In this document: one piece after another, positions 33,897 through 42,833 of the stretch
Position numbering within the stretch: position 1 is the stretch's first letter
Layout: the number at the start of each line of letters is the position of its first letter
Assembly (NCBI RefSeq): GCF_000337915.1
Contig: NZ_AOJE01000010.1
Span: forward strand, 159,653 to 223,652
Direction: 5' to 3'
Source: Halorubrum saccharovorum DSM 1137
Lineage (GTDB): Archaea; Halobacteriota; Halobacteria; Halobacteriales; Haloferacaceae
Length of the DNA: 64,000 nt
The notes under the pieces: model-generated
The model's database searches: none
Told to the model about the DNA's origin: nothing
The model's input: only the letters and a program-made list of their open reading frames with translations
Translations under genes and position numbers: made by a program

Positions 33897-34065
33897 TCCC
33901 TCGCACCGTCGGTTCGCGGCCTGACGGCCGCTCACCGGGGCGCGCCACCGCCTCGTTCAGATATAAGTAGAACACGGGGCCGTGACGGTTTCTTCCCGGT
34001 TATCGAATTCCCGCCTCCTCGGAGCGTCCGAACGGTCTAAGTACGCTCAATCCCGAACTCGACCA

Positions 34066-34959
34066 ATGAGTCTTCGGCCCGCGTGGCTGACGTTCAGGCG
34101 ATACGCGGCGGCGACGACCGGGATGACGCTGGTGTTGTTCGCGCTCGGCGTCTACACCGCGGCGACCGGCTCGGGGCTGGCGTGTCAGGCCCAGTGGCCG
34201 CTCTGTTCCGACCAGTTCATCCCCGAACTGACGATCAACCCGGACTTCATCGAGTGGTTCCACCGCGTGTGGGCGATGGTCACCGGGTTCCTCATCATCG
34301 GCGTCGCCGGCTGGTCGTGGTTCGGCGGTCGAGATCGCCGAACCCGGCTGGCGGCGACGCTCGCGGTCGCGATCCTCCCGCTGCAGATCACGGTCGGCGC
34401 GATAACCGTCACCCTCGGCGGATTCGTTCCCGGCGGGTACACGGTGTCGACGCACGCCGCCCACCTGATCGTCGCGCTGGGGATCTTCACGCTGCTCGGG
34501 CTGGCGACGATCTGGGGCGGCGGCCGCGGCTCCCCGCGGCTGCTCCGGGCCGCGGTCGGGGTCGCTGTGGCCGGGATCGTCGCCAGCGCGGTGTTCTCGC
34601 GAGCGGTCCCGTTCGTCACCTACTCGCCGGGGGCGCAGGCGGGCTTCTACGCGACCGGGCTCGCCGGCCACCTCGGGCTCGTGGCGGCCGTCGCGTACGC
34701 CACGGAGGCGGTCCGAACCGGCTACGCGGGGCTCGATCGGTCGACCGCGAAGACCGTTCGCCTGCTCGCCGGCGGCGCGATGGCCGCCCTCGTCGGGACC
34801 CTGCTTTTAGGCCGCGACCTGGTGTTGTACTCCCCGTTCTGGCAGCTGCTCAACCTCGTCGCGCTCGCCGCCGCCGCCGCGCTCGCGCTCGGCGCCGCGT
34901 GGGCGATCAGGGGCGGCGGGTCGGAGGGGACGGCGGCGGGCCCCGTTCACGGCGACTGA
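34066..34959 (+). CDS. ctaA: Haem A synthase CtaA/COX15 family
   Basis: The 297-residue membrane protein has about eight helices. The first half has TGSGLACQAQWPLCSDQF with the extracellular cysteine pair C40/C47, then WFHRVWA (H66) and STHAAHLIVALG (H130/H133), the CtaA haem-ligand pattern; H202 (GLAGHLGL) lies in the second half. CtaA converts haem O to haem A for terminal oxidases. The second half lacks an obvious fourth His in the usual spot, so only one haem site is clear. ATG 34066 lies about 27 bases after TCTAAGTA. Confidence 0.88.
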   Translation: MSLRPAWLTFRRYAAATTGMTLVLFALGVYTAATGSGLACQAQWPLCSDQFIPELTINPDFIEWFHRVWAMVTGFLIIGVAGWSWFGGRDRRTRLAATLAVAILPLQITVGAITVTLGGFVPGGYTVSTHAAHLIVALGIFTLLGLATIWGGGRGSPRLLRAAVGVAVAGIVASAVFSRAVPFVTYSPGAQAGFYATGLAGHLGLVAAVAYATEAVRTGYAGLDRSTAKTVRLLAGGAMAALVGTLLLGRDLVLYSPFWQLLNLVALAAAAALALGAAWAIRGGGSEGTAAGPVHGD

Positions 34960-35019
34960 TCGGATCGACCAGTCGAGGCTCCCCGGAAACGGGTTCGACG
35001 ACCTGCCTGAGGAGGAAAG

Positions 35020-35027
35020 GTTAAAAT
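35020..35027 (+). promoter_or_regulatory. TATA box of the ABC transporter operon
   Basis: GTTAAAAT lies about 26 bases before ATG 35050, indicating a leaderless start for the operon's first gene. Confidence 0.6.
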
Positions 35028-35049
35028 CAGTTCCCGTTCACCCATCGGT

Positions 35050-35853
35050 ATGCCATACCGCACGGAGACGGACATGAACCGTCGCACGTACCTGAAGCTG
35101 ACCGGCGGGGCCAGCGCCGTCGGACTGACCGGCGTCGCCGGCTGTCTCGGCGACGGCGGGGACAGCACTACGATCACTCCGGGCACCGCGCCCGGCTTCC
35201 CGCCGTTCGAGATGCAGGAAGACGGCGAGCTGATCGGCTTCGACATCGACCTGCTGGAGGCCGTCGTCGGCGAGACAGGGTACGAACTGGGCGAGTGGGC
35301 AACCTTCGAGTTCGACTCGCTCATCCCCGCGCTCACCCAGAACGAAGAGATCGACGTGATCGCGGCCGCGATGACGATCACCGAGGACCGCCAGGAGACG
35401 ATCGCCTTCTCGGACCCCTACTGGGAGTCCGATCAGGCGATCCTCGTGCGGGAGGGCGGCGACTTCCAGCCGTCGACGTGGGAGGACTTCGAAGGCGTCA
35501 GCGTGGGCGCGCAGTCCGGGACGACCGGCGCCGATCAGGTCCAGTCGAACCTCGTCGACCCCGGGCTCGTCGCCGAGGACGACTACCGCACGTACGGGAG
35601 CTACGTCCTCGCGGTCGAGGACCTCGAAAACGAGAACATCGACGCCGTCGTCATCGACACTCCCGTCGCGGAGACCTTCGCGGCCAACCGGGACGTGACG
35701 ATCGCGTTCATCGAGGAGACCGGCGAGGAGTTCGGCTTCGGTCTCCGGCAGGGCGAGTCGGAGATCCAGTCCGCGCTGAACGACGGCCTCGCGACCGTTC
35801 GCGACGACGGCACGTACGAGGAGATAACCAACACCTGGTTCGGGCAGGAGTAG
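35050..35853 (+). CDS. ABC transporter substrate-binding protein, polar amino-acid type
   Basis: The 267-residue protein has a Tat-type lipoprotein signal (MNRRTYLKLTGGASAVGLTGVAGCLGDGG; Cys about 36). The family-3 binding fold follows: GFPPFEMQEDGELIGFDIDLLEAV, IDVIAAAMTITEDRQETIAFSDPYWESDQAILV, and the final DDGTYEEITNTWFGQ. It delivers a polar amino acid, possibly glutamine or a basic residue, to the two permeases downstream. ATG 35050 is supported by TATA spacing; MNRRTY at 35074 is an alternative. Confidence 0.9.
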   Translation: MPYRTETDMNRRTYLKLTGGASAVGLTGVAGCLGDGGDSTTITPGTAPGFPPFEMQEDGELIGFDIDLLEAVVGETGYELGEWATFEFDSLIPALTQNEEIDVIAAAMTITEDRQETIAFSDPYWESDQAILVREGGDFQPSTWEDFEGVSVGAQSGTTGADQVQSNLVDPGLVAEDDYRTYGSYVLAVEDLENENIDAVVIDTPVAETFAANRDVTIAFIEETGEEFGFGLRQGESEIQSALNDGLATVRDDGTYEEITNTWFGQE

Positions 35854-35854
35854 G

Positions 35855-36667
35855 ATGTCGGACCCGGGGACGCTCGCGCTCGCGGCGGTCGCCAGCGCTG
35901 CGACCGATCTCCCGACGGGCGACGTACTCGCGACGCTCGCGTCCGTCGGCGAGTCCGGTGACTGGTGGTTTATCGGCCAGCCCGCCGACTGGGAGTTCGT
36001 CTTCGGAAACGCCGACTACCTCGGGATCGGCGCCCTGCTCACGATCGGGCTCACGATCGCGTCGATCCTCCTCGGGTTCCTCGTCGGGTTCCCGGCGGGC
36101 GCGGTCGAGGTGTACGGCGACGGCCTCCTCGAACGGGCCGTCAGCACGGTCGGCGTCGTGCTCCGCGGGACCCCGATCGTCGTGATCCTCATCGTGATGT
36201 ACTTCGTCGTCGGCGTCCCTCAGATCAACCTCGGAATCGCCTCGATATCCTCGGCGATGACGGCCGGGATCATGGGGCTCGGACTGCGCAGCGCCGCCTA
36301 CCAGTCGCAGATATTCCGAGCGGCGCTGTCGAGCGTCGACGACGGACAGCTCGAGGCCGGACGCTCGCTCGGGCTCTCGCGGTTCGAGGCGGTCCGACAC
36401 GTCGTCGTACCGCAGGCCCTGCGTCGGTCGATTCCGGGCTTTCAAAACGAGTTCACGATCGTGTTGAAAGACACGAGCATCGTGTTCGCGATCGGGCTCG
36501 CGGAGCTGCTCACCCGAGGGTACAACCTGTTCTCGGAGCAGACGACCGCGGTGCTCGAAGTTATCCTCTTCATCAGTGCAATCTACTTCGTTCTCACGTT
36601 CACGACGAACCGCGCGCTCGACTACCTCGGCGACCACTACGCGATCCCGGAGGGTGAGTCGGCGTGA
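35855..36667 (+). CDS. ABC transporter permease, His/Glu/Gln/Arg/opine family (first)
   Basis: The 270-residue protein has five or six membrane segments and the HisM/HisQ signature: [79 protein letters not shown]. The EAA loop (EAGRSLGLS) contacts the ATPase. It begins one base after the binding protein's stop and overlaps the ATPase gene by four bases. Confidence 0.9.
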   Translation: MSDPGTLALAAVASAATDLPTGDVLATLASVGESGDWWFIGQPADWEFVFGNADYLGIGALLTIGLTIASILLGFLVGFPAGAVEVYGDGLLERAVSTVGVVLRGTPIVVILIVMYFVVGVPQINLGIASISSAMTAGIMGLGLRSAAYQSQIFRAALSSVDDGQLEAGRSLGLSRFEAVRHVVVPQALRRSIPGFQNEFTIVLKDTSIVFAIGLAELLTRGYNLFSEQTTAVLEVILFISAIYFVLTFTTNRALDYLGDHYAIPEGESA

Positions 36668-37410
36668 GTGACGACGACTTCCTCCGCGTGACGGACGTCT
36701 CGAAGTGGTACGGCGACGAGAAGGTGCTCGACGAGGTCTCCTTCGAGATGGACCGCGGCGACGTGACCGTCCTGATCGGTCCCTCCGGCTCCGGGAAATC
36801 GACCATGCTGCGGTGCGTCAACCGGCTCGCGGAGGCGCAGGAGGGGTCGATACTGCTGGACGGCGAGGAGGTGCTCTCGCCCGACCTCGACGTTGACGAA
36901 CTCCGCCGCGAGGTCGGGATGGTGTTTCAGGGGTTCAACCTGTTCGCGCACCTCACCGCGGTCGGAAACGCCGCGCTCGGCCCCCGCCGCGTGCTCGGGC
37001 TCTCGGAGTCGGAGGCCCGGGAGCGCGCCGAGGCCCAGCTGGAACGCGTCGGGCTCTCCGACCAGTTCGACTCCTATCCTGCGGAGCTGTCCGGGGGCCA
37101 ACAGCAGCGGGTCGGCATCGCCCGCGCGCTGGCGATGGAGCCGAAGCTGATGCTGTTCGACGAGCCGACGAGCGCGCTCGATCCGGAGCTCATCGGAGAG
37201 GTGTTGGAGGTGATGCACGGGCTCGTCGAGGAGGGGATGACGATGCTCGTGGTCACCCACGAGATGAGCTTCGCCCGCGAAGTCGCCGACGAGATCGTGT
37301 TCCTGGACGACGGACACGTGATCGAACGCGGCCCGCCAGAACAGCTGTTTGATCACCCCGAGGAGGAACGGACCGGCCGGTTCCTCGAACGGATCACGAG
37401 TCACGACTGA
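36664..37410 (+). CDS. ABC transporter ATP-binding protein, polar amino-acid type
   Basis: The 248-residue ATPase has Walker [10 protein letters not shown] (about 41-49), the Q-loop ([14 protein letters not shown]), the signature [15 protein letters not shown] (about 140-154), Walker [13 protein letters not shown] and the switch His ([11 protein letters not shown]). It is closest to the GlnQ/HisP group. The GTG start overlaps the first permease's stop, and its own stop overlaps the second permease's ATG, so all four genes are coupled. Confidence 0.93.
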   Translation: MSDDDFLRVTDVSKWYGDEKVLDEVSFEMDRGDVTVLIGPSGSGKSTMLRCVNRLAEAQEGSILLDGEEVLSPDLDVDELRREVGMVFQGFNLFAHLTAVGNAALGPRRVLGLSESEARERAEAQLERVGLSDQFDSYPAELSGGQQQRVGIARALAMEPKLMLFDEPTSALDPELIGEVLEVMHGLVEEGMTMLVVTHEMSFAREVADEIVFLDDGHVIERGPPEQLFDHPEEERTGRFLERITSHD

Positions 37411-38336
37411 TGGCGAGCGCGACGAGACCCGCGGCGATCCGAGAACGCGTGGCCGACTCCGACCGCTCGGTCGGTCGGCTCCTCCTCGTCGCCGCCGGCG
37501 CGCTGTTCTGGGGCTGGCTCGTCGTGAGCTGGATCAACCGGTGGCTCGGCGGAGTGATAGTCCCGGTCGGCCAGCCGCTCGTCCCGGTAGGGGCCGTGGA
37601 GGCGGCTTTCGGGGCGATCCCGGGGCTCGCCGCGTACGCTGCCGACGCCGGCTTCGTCGTCGAGCTCACGCCGGTGCTATCTCGGGGGACGTGGCTCACG
37701 GTCGTGATCACCGGCGTGAGTCTCACTCTCGGTTTCATCATCGCTGTCCCGCTGGCCGTGACTCGCGTGTACGGTCGGTTCTCGGCGTGGCTCTCGCTGG
37801 GGTACACAGAGCTGTTGCGCGGCACTCCACTCCTGGCGCAGCTGTTCGTGCTCTACTACGGGCTCAACCTCGCGAGCTACGTCCCCGGTGCGGTCTCCGG
37901 GGTGTTCGCGCGGGACGTGGTGTGGGTGGCGATCCTCGGATTCACGCTCAACGGGGCCGCCTATCAGGCGGAGTACATCCGCGGGGCCTTAGAGAGCGTC
38001 GAGGAGGGTCAGATCACCGCCGGCCGCGCGATCGGCCTCTCGAAGCTGGAGACGATCTACCACGTCGTGCTTCCGCAGGGGCTTCGCTACGCGATCCCGT
38101 CGTGGACCAACGAGTTCGTCTACCTGATCAAGTACTCGTCGCTGGCGGGCTTCATCACGGTCCCCGAGCTGTACTACCGGACCAACCAGGTCGCTTCCGA
38201 GACGTTCCGATACACGCTCATCTTCGTCGTGACCGGGATGACGTACCTCGCCTTGGTCCTCACCGCGTCGAAGCTGATGGAGCGCGTCGAGGACCGCGTC
38301 TCGATCCCCGGGCTCGGGGCCGAGCGGGAGGAGTGA
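37410..38336 (+). CDS. ABC transporter permease, second
   Basis: The 308-residue permease has an extra N-terminal helix relative to the first one. It has the same family motif: RGTPLLAQLFVLYYGLN, NGAAYQAEYIRGALESVEEGQITAGRAIGLSKLETIYHVVLPQGLRYAIPSWTNEFVYLIKYSSLAGFIT. Together with the first permease it should form a heterodimeric channel, unlike systems with one permease used twice. It ends the operon; a 12-bp palindrome lies 9 bases beyond its stop. Confidence 0.9.
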   Translation: MASATRPAAIRERVADSDRSVGRLLLVAAGALFWGWLVVSWINRWLGGVIVPVGQPLVPVGAVEAAFGAIPGLAAYAADAGFVVELTPVLSRGTWLTVVITGVSLTLGFIIAVPLAVTRVYGRFSAWLSLGYTELLRGTPLLAQLFVLYYGLNLASYVPGAVSGVFARDVVWVAILGFTLNGAAYQAEYIRGALESVEEGQITAGRAIGLSKLETIYHVVLPQGLRYAIPSWTNEFVYLIKYSSLAGFITVPELYYRTNQVASETFRYTLIFVVTGMTYLALVLTASKLMERVEDRVSIPGLGAEREE

Positions 38337-38808
38337 AGAGAGAATTGTCGATCGACAGTTCCAATTGAGGCATGTCGTGAGGTTATGGCCTCGTTGCGTC
38401 CGGAACGCGAGTCAACCGGACGGAAGGGTACAGGGAAGCTGATGGTTATCGGCGTGATTGCTCCGACTTCGAGGACTCTTTCCGACTCTCCATCACTTCC
38501 CGGACAGCCACGAAAAGCACTGATCTGTTGGCATATTCTAGCGAGCATGCTGAATACAGAGCGCGTATGTCATGCTAACCGAGGTTTAAAGCGTGATAGC
38601 TAGCGCCTGGACAGTACAGTAGCCCTATTGGTCAATGTGATGGACTGCTTCGGGAGACAAGAGCCGGTCCGTGGGCGACGCAACCCACCCATTCGGGAGA
38701 ACACGAACCTTACCCTAGTGAAGCACTTGCTCCTGTTTGAAGTCGCCGTACGCAGTCGCGCTTTCGTAATGAATATCTCTTTTACTAATCCTCCCGGAAG
38801 TACGAATC
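38337..38808. other. Lower-GC gap between ABC operon and DUF502 gene
   Basis: About 470 bases without a convincing gene. TGTCGATCGACA at 38346-38357 is a perfect 12-bp palindrome that may end the ABC operon or bind a regulator. Base composition is more AT-rich than most of the window. GTTTAAAG at about 38583 is TATA-like, but only short unpersuasive frames follow. Confidence 0.5.
38780..38786 (+). promoter_or_regulatory. TATA box of the DUF502 gene
   Basis: TTTTACT lies about 26 bases before ATG 38809, giving leaderless spacing. Confidence 0.65.
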
Positions 38809-39657
38809 ATGTCTTCGCCTGACGATAGCAAGTCCTCCCAAGTCGCGACCCGGGCGAAACAAACCGGGCAATCTCTGTACTCGCGCGCATACAATTCGCT
38901 GATCACGGGTGTCGCGATCATGATCCCCGTCATCGTGACGCTATACATTGTCAGCATCGCGATCGGATTCGTTCGGAACGCACTGGACCCGCTTATTCGG
39001 ATCCTAAGATGGGCCGGTGTCATCCAGCGTATTGAGTCGGGCGGATTCGTCCAGCTGCTCATCGAAATCGGGATCTACGCCGACGTTGTGGCGTTCGTTT
39101 CCGAACTCATCGCGATCGCGGTCCTTGTGCTCGTTATCGCTATCGTCGGGGTTGTGGGACGCAATCACTACGGTCAGCGGGTCGTGGATGTCTTCGATCT
39201 CATGTTGTCCTCAATCCCGGGCGTCGGAACAGTGTACAAGAGCTTTCGGCGGATGGGAGACGTAGTTCTTGACGAGCAGGGCGACAAGTTTCAGGAGGTG
39301 AAGCTCGTCCAGTGTTTCGAAGAGAACGTCTACGTGCTCGGGTTCAAGACCGGCGACGCTCCGGTAACGATTGAAGACTCAACCGATCACGAGGAGATGG
39401 TCTCAATGTTCCTGCCGTTAGCACCGAACCCAGTGACTGGTGGGCTGTTAACGTATATTCCTCAGTCGGACGTGTATGACATAGACATGACCATTGAGGA
39501 GGGGGTTCAAAGCATTCTCACGAGCGGTGTTGCGACCGACAAAGGAGCCTCGGGGACCCTCAATATCGGTCTTGAAGACTTACAGAGTTCACAGCGATAC
39601 CAAGACATTCGTAGCGCGGTGGTTACGACCGACTACGACGATGACGACATAGAATAA
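38809..39657 (+). CDS. DUF502 family membrane protein
   Basis: The 282-residue protein has two transmembrane helices: LITGVAIMIPVIVTLYIVSIAIGF about 31-54, and IAIAVLVLVIAIVGVVG about 101-117. The DUF502 hallmarks follow: RVVDVFDLMLSSIPGVGTVYKSFRRMGDVVLDE and KLVQCFEENVYVLGFKTG, then FLPLAPNPVTGGLLTYIPQSDVYDIDMTIEEGVQSILTSGV. The role of DUF502 is unknown. Codon use is visibly more AT-tolerant (ATA, TTA, AAT are used) than in most neighbours, suggesting recent acquisition or weak selection. Confidence 0.88.
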   Translation: MSSPDDSKSSQVATRAKQTGQSLYSRAYNSLITGVAIMIPVIVTLYIVSIAIGFVRNALDPLIRILRWAGVIQRIESGGFVQLLIEIGIYADVVAFVSELIAIAVLVLVIAIVGVVGRNHYGQRVVDVFDLMLSSIPGVGTVYKSFRRMGDVVLDEQGDKFQEVKLVQCFEENVYVLGFKTGDAPVTIEDSTDHEEMVSMFLPLAPNPVTGGLLTYIPQSDVYDIDMTIEEGVQSILTSGVATDKGASGTLNIGLEDLQSSQRYQDIRSAVVTTDYDDDDIE

Positions 39658-39849
39658 ATTGAGGTGATCATGACGCCCTGCGAACGGTTTGCTATATTGA
39701 TTATGTATATTCAGCACCCTCTTCTTGTCAGGTGAAGAGAGCCCCACCGGTTCAATCTCTAATTTAAATTGAGGGGGTGCTCGCCAACTGGGCGAGAAGG
39801 ACCTGCATCTCGCCATACCCTTATCACGGTTCCCTCCGCACGCGAGTTC

Positions 39850-40152
39850 ATGAAGTGTCAGGCGTGCGGACGTAGTGACTCGATGGAATACAACTGCAGT
39901 CGATGCGGCAGGACGTTTTGTGTCAACCATCGACTGCCCGAGAGTCACGACTGTCCGGGACTCGAACTCCAAAAGGCCCAGCGTGCCGACCGGAGGGCCG
40001 ACGGCGAAGAAGTGCCTTGGTTCTCACAGGAGGTTGACTTAACCGATCCTCCAGGAAGGTCCAGTTCAAGCGCTATTAGAACAGTAGCGCAGATCGTCCT
40101 CGTCTTGTTTATTCTCGCGGTGATCGGCGCGCTCGCATGGACCTTGATCTAG
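39850..40152 (+). CDS. AN1-type zinc-finger membrane protein
   Basis: The 100-residue protein has an N-terminal AN1 finger with every ligand at the expected spacing: C3-x2-C6-x9-C16-x2-C19-x4-C24-x2-H27-x5-H33-x-C35. A charged linker (residues 40-75) and one C-terminal transmembrane helix (about 79-99) follow. In haloarchaea, AN1-TM proteins are widespread but of unknown function. ATG 39850 matches the finger start and lies about 29 bases after a CTTATC sequence. Composition is like that of the DUF502 gene upstream. Confidence 0.85.
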   Translation: MKCQACGRSDSMEYNCSRCGRTFCVNHRLPESHDCPGLELQKAQRADRRADGEEVPWFSQEVDLTDPPGRSSSSAIRTVAQIVLVLFILAVIGALAWTLI

Positions 40153-40232
40153 CATCCAGCGCTTTCGTTGTTTAGGCCACCTTTCGATCCCGTCCGACTC
40201 TCCACCAGTTTTCGGACGGAGCACGCAAACAT

Positions 40233-41312
40233 TCAACCCTCGAAGTCGGTGACGACCTCGACGCCGCGCGCGTCGTACTCCTCCATCGCGGCGAGTCGCT
40301 CGGAGACCTCCGAGAGCGCCAGCTCGTCGCTCACCAGCGCGGCGGGGTCCACGTCGGTCGCCTCGACGAGCGCGAACAGGTCGTCGTAGCTGGTCGGCGG
40401 CATCCCGCGCGATCCGACGAACGACACCTCCCAGCGGGTCATCCAATCGGTCGGCAGCGACACCTCGCCGCGCTCGGCCTCGGTGGTCAGCCCCACCTGC
40501 ACGTGGGTTCCGCGCGGGCGCACGGACCGGACGGAGTTGCGGCACGTCTCGGCGATCCCGAGCGCGTCCATCGACACGTCCGCCCCGCCGTCGGTGAGGG
40601 TCCGAATCCGGTCCGGCACCGCCTTTTCGTCGCCACAGAGGTCGTTCGGATTCGCGACCTCGTCGGCCCCCAGGTCGCGAGCGAGCGAGAGGGCGCCGTC
40701 GTCGACGTCGACGGCGACGATCCGCGCGCCGAGCGCGTCGCCGAGTTGGACCGCCGAGAGCCCGACGCCGCCACAGCCGTGGACGGCGAGCCACTCGCCG
40801 CCGCCGAGCTCGACTCGTTCCGCGAGGGCGTGATACGCCGTCATGTACCGACAGCCGAGCGCGGCCGCGGCGGTCGCGTCGAGCCACGGCGGGCGCTCGA
40901 CGAGGTTGTAGTCGGCGTCGGGCACGGCGACGCGTTCGGCGAACGCGCCGGGGGCGTCGGGCTCGAACCCGAGGGCGCGCCCGTCGTCGCAGACGTTCCC
41001 GTGTCCTCGCCGACAGCGCGGACAGGTGCCGTCGCCGAGCGAGAACGGGACGACGACGCGGTCTCCCGGCGTGAACCGGTCGACCGAATCGCCGACGGCG
41101 ATCACCTCGCCGGCGGGTTCGTGGCCGAGCACCTGTCCGCGGGGGACGCGGTCGTCGGCCCACTCGCCGTGGCCCGCCCACGCGTGCCAGTCGCTCCGGC
41201 AGACGCCGCAGGCGGTTACGCGGATCAGTGCGCCGTCGGGACCGGGATCCGGTTCTGGGATCTCGCGGACATCCAGCGGTTCGCCGTACTCGCGGAGGAT
41301 CGCCGCGCGCAT
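40233..41312 (-). CDS. Zinc-dependent alcohol dehydrogenase family protein
   Basis: The 359-residue medium-chain dehydrogenase/reductase has the catalytic zinc Cys in ACGVCRSDWHAWAGH, the GHEPAGEV helix, a structural-zinc lobe with three visible cysteines (GTCPRCRRGHGNVC; the fourth expected Cys is not obvious) and the NAD(P) fold VHGCGGVGLSAVQLGDALGARIVAVDVDD. The substrate is unknown. ATG 41312 gives the standard N-terminus MRAAILREYGEPLDVREI. Confidence 0.88.
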   Translation of the reverse strand: MRAAILREYGEPLDVREIPEPDPGPDGALIRVTACGVCRSDWHAWAGHGEWADDRVPRGQVLGHEPAGEVIAVGDSVDRFTPGDRVVVPFSLGDGTCPRCRRGHGNVCDDGRALGFEPDAPGAFAERVAVPDADYNLVERPPWLDATAAAALGCRYMTAYHALAERVELGGGEWLAVHGCGGVGLSAVQLGDALGARIVAVDVDDGALSLARDLGADEVANPNDLCGDEKAVPDRIRTLTDGGADVSMDALGIAETCRNSVRSVRPRGTHVQVGLTTEAERGEVSLPTDWMTRWEVSFVGSRGMPPTSYDDLFALVEATDVDPAALVSDELALSEVSERLAAMEEYDARGVEVVTDFEG

Positions 41313-41463
41313 ACGGACACCACGTCCCGGCAGAGATTAAAACCGCGTTCCGCGCTCGGCCGATGTCCGACACGTGACGGTTATGTGATGTAAGCGGACG
41401 CGATCTGATGTGCGGAATTTGTTTTCAGCCATATATAGCTCTATTAATGGACTTGAACCATGT

Positions 41464-41473
41464 ATTACGTAAT
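41464..41473. promoter_or_regulatory. Palindrome in an AT-rich upstream region
   Basis: ATTACGTAAT is a perfect 10-bp palindrome. It lies in a ~145-base AT-rich stretch (about 41400-41545) between the dehydrogenase and the soluble histidine kinase. It may be a regulator site; nothing else supports this. Confidence 0.35.
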
Positions 41474-41517
41474 CAACTCATCGAAAAATTCTCTAACAGA
41501 ACTGATATTTGAGAAAG

Positions 41518-41527
41518 GTTTATTATT
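41518..41527 (+). promoter_or_regulatory. TATA box of the soluble histidine kinase
   Basis: TTTATTATTA is centred about 27 bases before GTG 41549, which supports that GTG over the ATG four codons later. Confidence 0.6.
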
Positions 41528-41548
41528 ATACAGTAAGGTGTATCGGGT

Positions 41549-42784
41549 GTGACGCAGCCGATGGATTGTCGGCCGGGCCTCGCGTATCGGCGGCCGGACG
41601 GCGATCCGACCCAACTCGTCGTCGAGGCCGCCGGCGAGTCGCGCCTGAACCCGGAGGCGCTGCCGCGGTCCGACTGGCTCCGCGTCGTCGCGGCGGACGA
41701 CAGGGACCCCCTCCGAGACGCGCTCGCCGACGGCACGGTCGACGTGACGTATCGGATCACGATCGACGGCGACTCCGAGTGGGTCCACGAGCTCGGCTCC
41801 CGCGACGAGAACGGCGACGTCGTCGGATACCTCTTCCCCGCGGACGAACGGGTCCAGCGCCGAAGACAGCTCGAACAGCAGCGGGAGCGGCTCGAAGAGT
41901 TCGCCAGCGTGGTCTCTCACGACCTGCGGAACCCGCTGTCCGTCGCGGTCGGAAACATCGAACTGGCCCGAGATCTCGACGGCGACGCGACCGTCGAGCG
42001 GTTGGACCGCGCCCACGACGCGCTCGACTACATGGACGACCTCATCTCGGACCTCCTCGCGCTCGCCCGCGAGGGCCGATCGGTCGAGGAGACCGAGACG
42101 ACGGACCTCCGGGCCGTCGTGGACCAGGCGTGGCGGACGGTCGGCGCCCCGGGGGGCGTCGCGCTCGCCGTCGCCGACCCGCTGCCGGCGATCGAGTGCG
42201 ATCGGAGCCGGCTCCGACAGGCGTTGGAGAACCTCTTCCGCAACGCGATCGAACACGGAACGGAGGAGACGCTTCCCGTCGGCCCCGTCGAACAGAGCGA
42301 CGGAGGGTCGACCATCGGCCCCGAGGCGTTCAGGGGAGACGCCGCCGCTCCACTCGATTCCGACGACTCAGATCCCGGTATCTCAGACGCCGAACGCGAG
42401 GCCGGTGGTTCGGAGAGCGCGCCCGATCGGGAGCCCTCGCTCCGGGTGTTCGTGGGACGGCTGCCGAACGGCTTCTACGTCGCCGACGACGGCGTGGGGA
42501 TCGAGCCGTCGGAGCGCGACACCGTCTTCGAACCGGGCCACTCGAGCGACAGGGACGGGACGGGGTTCGGACTCTCCATCGTCGAACGCATCGCGGAGGC
42601 CCACGGCTGGGAGGTCTCGGTGACCGAGAGCGAGGCCGGCGGCGCCAGATTCGAGTTTGTCGGCGTCGATCTCGCCGACCACGAGGGGACCGACGAGATC
42701 GACGCCGCACCGACCGAGCGCGTCGCCCCCGAATCGACCGGGCTCGACCCGGCAGGCGGGTCTGAGCCGTCGCCGAGCGAGTGA
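41549..42784 (+). CDS. Soluble sensor histidine kinase
   Basis: The 411-residue protein has an N-terminal ~95-residue PAS-like half domain (VDVTYRITIDGDSEWVHELGSRDENGDVVGYLFPAD), a coiled linker, the HisKA helix with H124 in SVVSHDLRNPLSVAVGNIELA, and an HATPase domain (ENLFRNAIEHG, YVADDGVGIEPSERDTVFEPGHSS, GTGFGLSIVERIAEAHGW). A ~55-residue acidic insert lies inside the HATPase domain after the N-box. The C-terminal ~40 residues are acidic and disordered. No partner response regulator is adjacent. Confidence 0.88.
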   Translation: MTQPMDCRPGLAYRRPDGDPTQLVVEAAGESRLNPEALPRSDWLRVVAADDRDPLRDALADGTVDVTYRITIDGDSEWVHELGSRDENGDVVGYLFPADERVQRRRQLEQQRERLEEFASVVSHDLRNPLSVAVGNIELARDLDGDATVERLDRAHDALDYMDDLISDLLALAREGRSVEETETTDLRAVVDQAWRTVGAPGGVALAVADPLPAIECDRSRLRQALENLFRNAIEHGTEETLPVGPVEQSDGGSTIGPEAFRGDAAAPLDSDDSDPGISDAEREAGGSESAPDREPSLRVFVGRLPNGFYVADDGVGIEPSERDTVFEPGHSSDRDGTGFGLSIVERIAEAHGWEVSVTESEAGGARFEFVGVDLADHEGTDEIDAAPTERVAPESTGLDPAGGSEPSPSE

Positions 42785-42833
42785 CACCCCGCAGCGACCG
42801 CTCCCTCGTGGCCGGTGTTCCGTTCCCGTTCGC

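Larger units (their letters stand above)
33559..34065. other. Palindrome-rich non-coding stretch
   Basis: No credible gene is seen in these ~500 bases, although short frames exist. The segment 33620-33960 is dense in inverted repeats, including an 18-bp pair (33639-33656 with 33715-33732), an 11-bp pair (33862-33872 with 33886-33896) and several CGCTCGCTCCGCTCGCG-type small palindromes. TCTAAGTA at 34036-34043 is the probable TATA box of the downstream ctaA-like gene. Confidence 0.6.

Noticed and set aside
33619-34040. Plus-strand frames of 101 and 114 codons before ctaA
   Set aside because: They consist of translated palindromes (Ser/Arg/Ala runs) and overlap each other in different frames.
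38385-38822. Two short frames (72 and 64 codons) in the lower-GC gap
   Set aside because: Neither has a protein-like composition, a start with promoter spacing or a recognisable domain.
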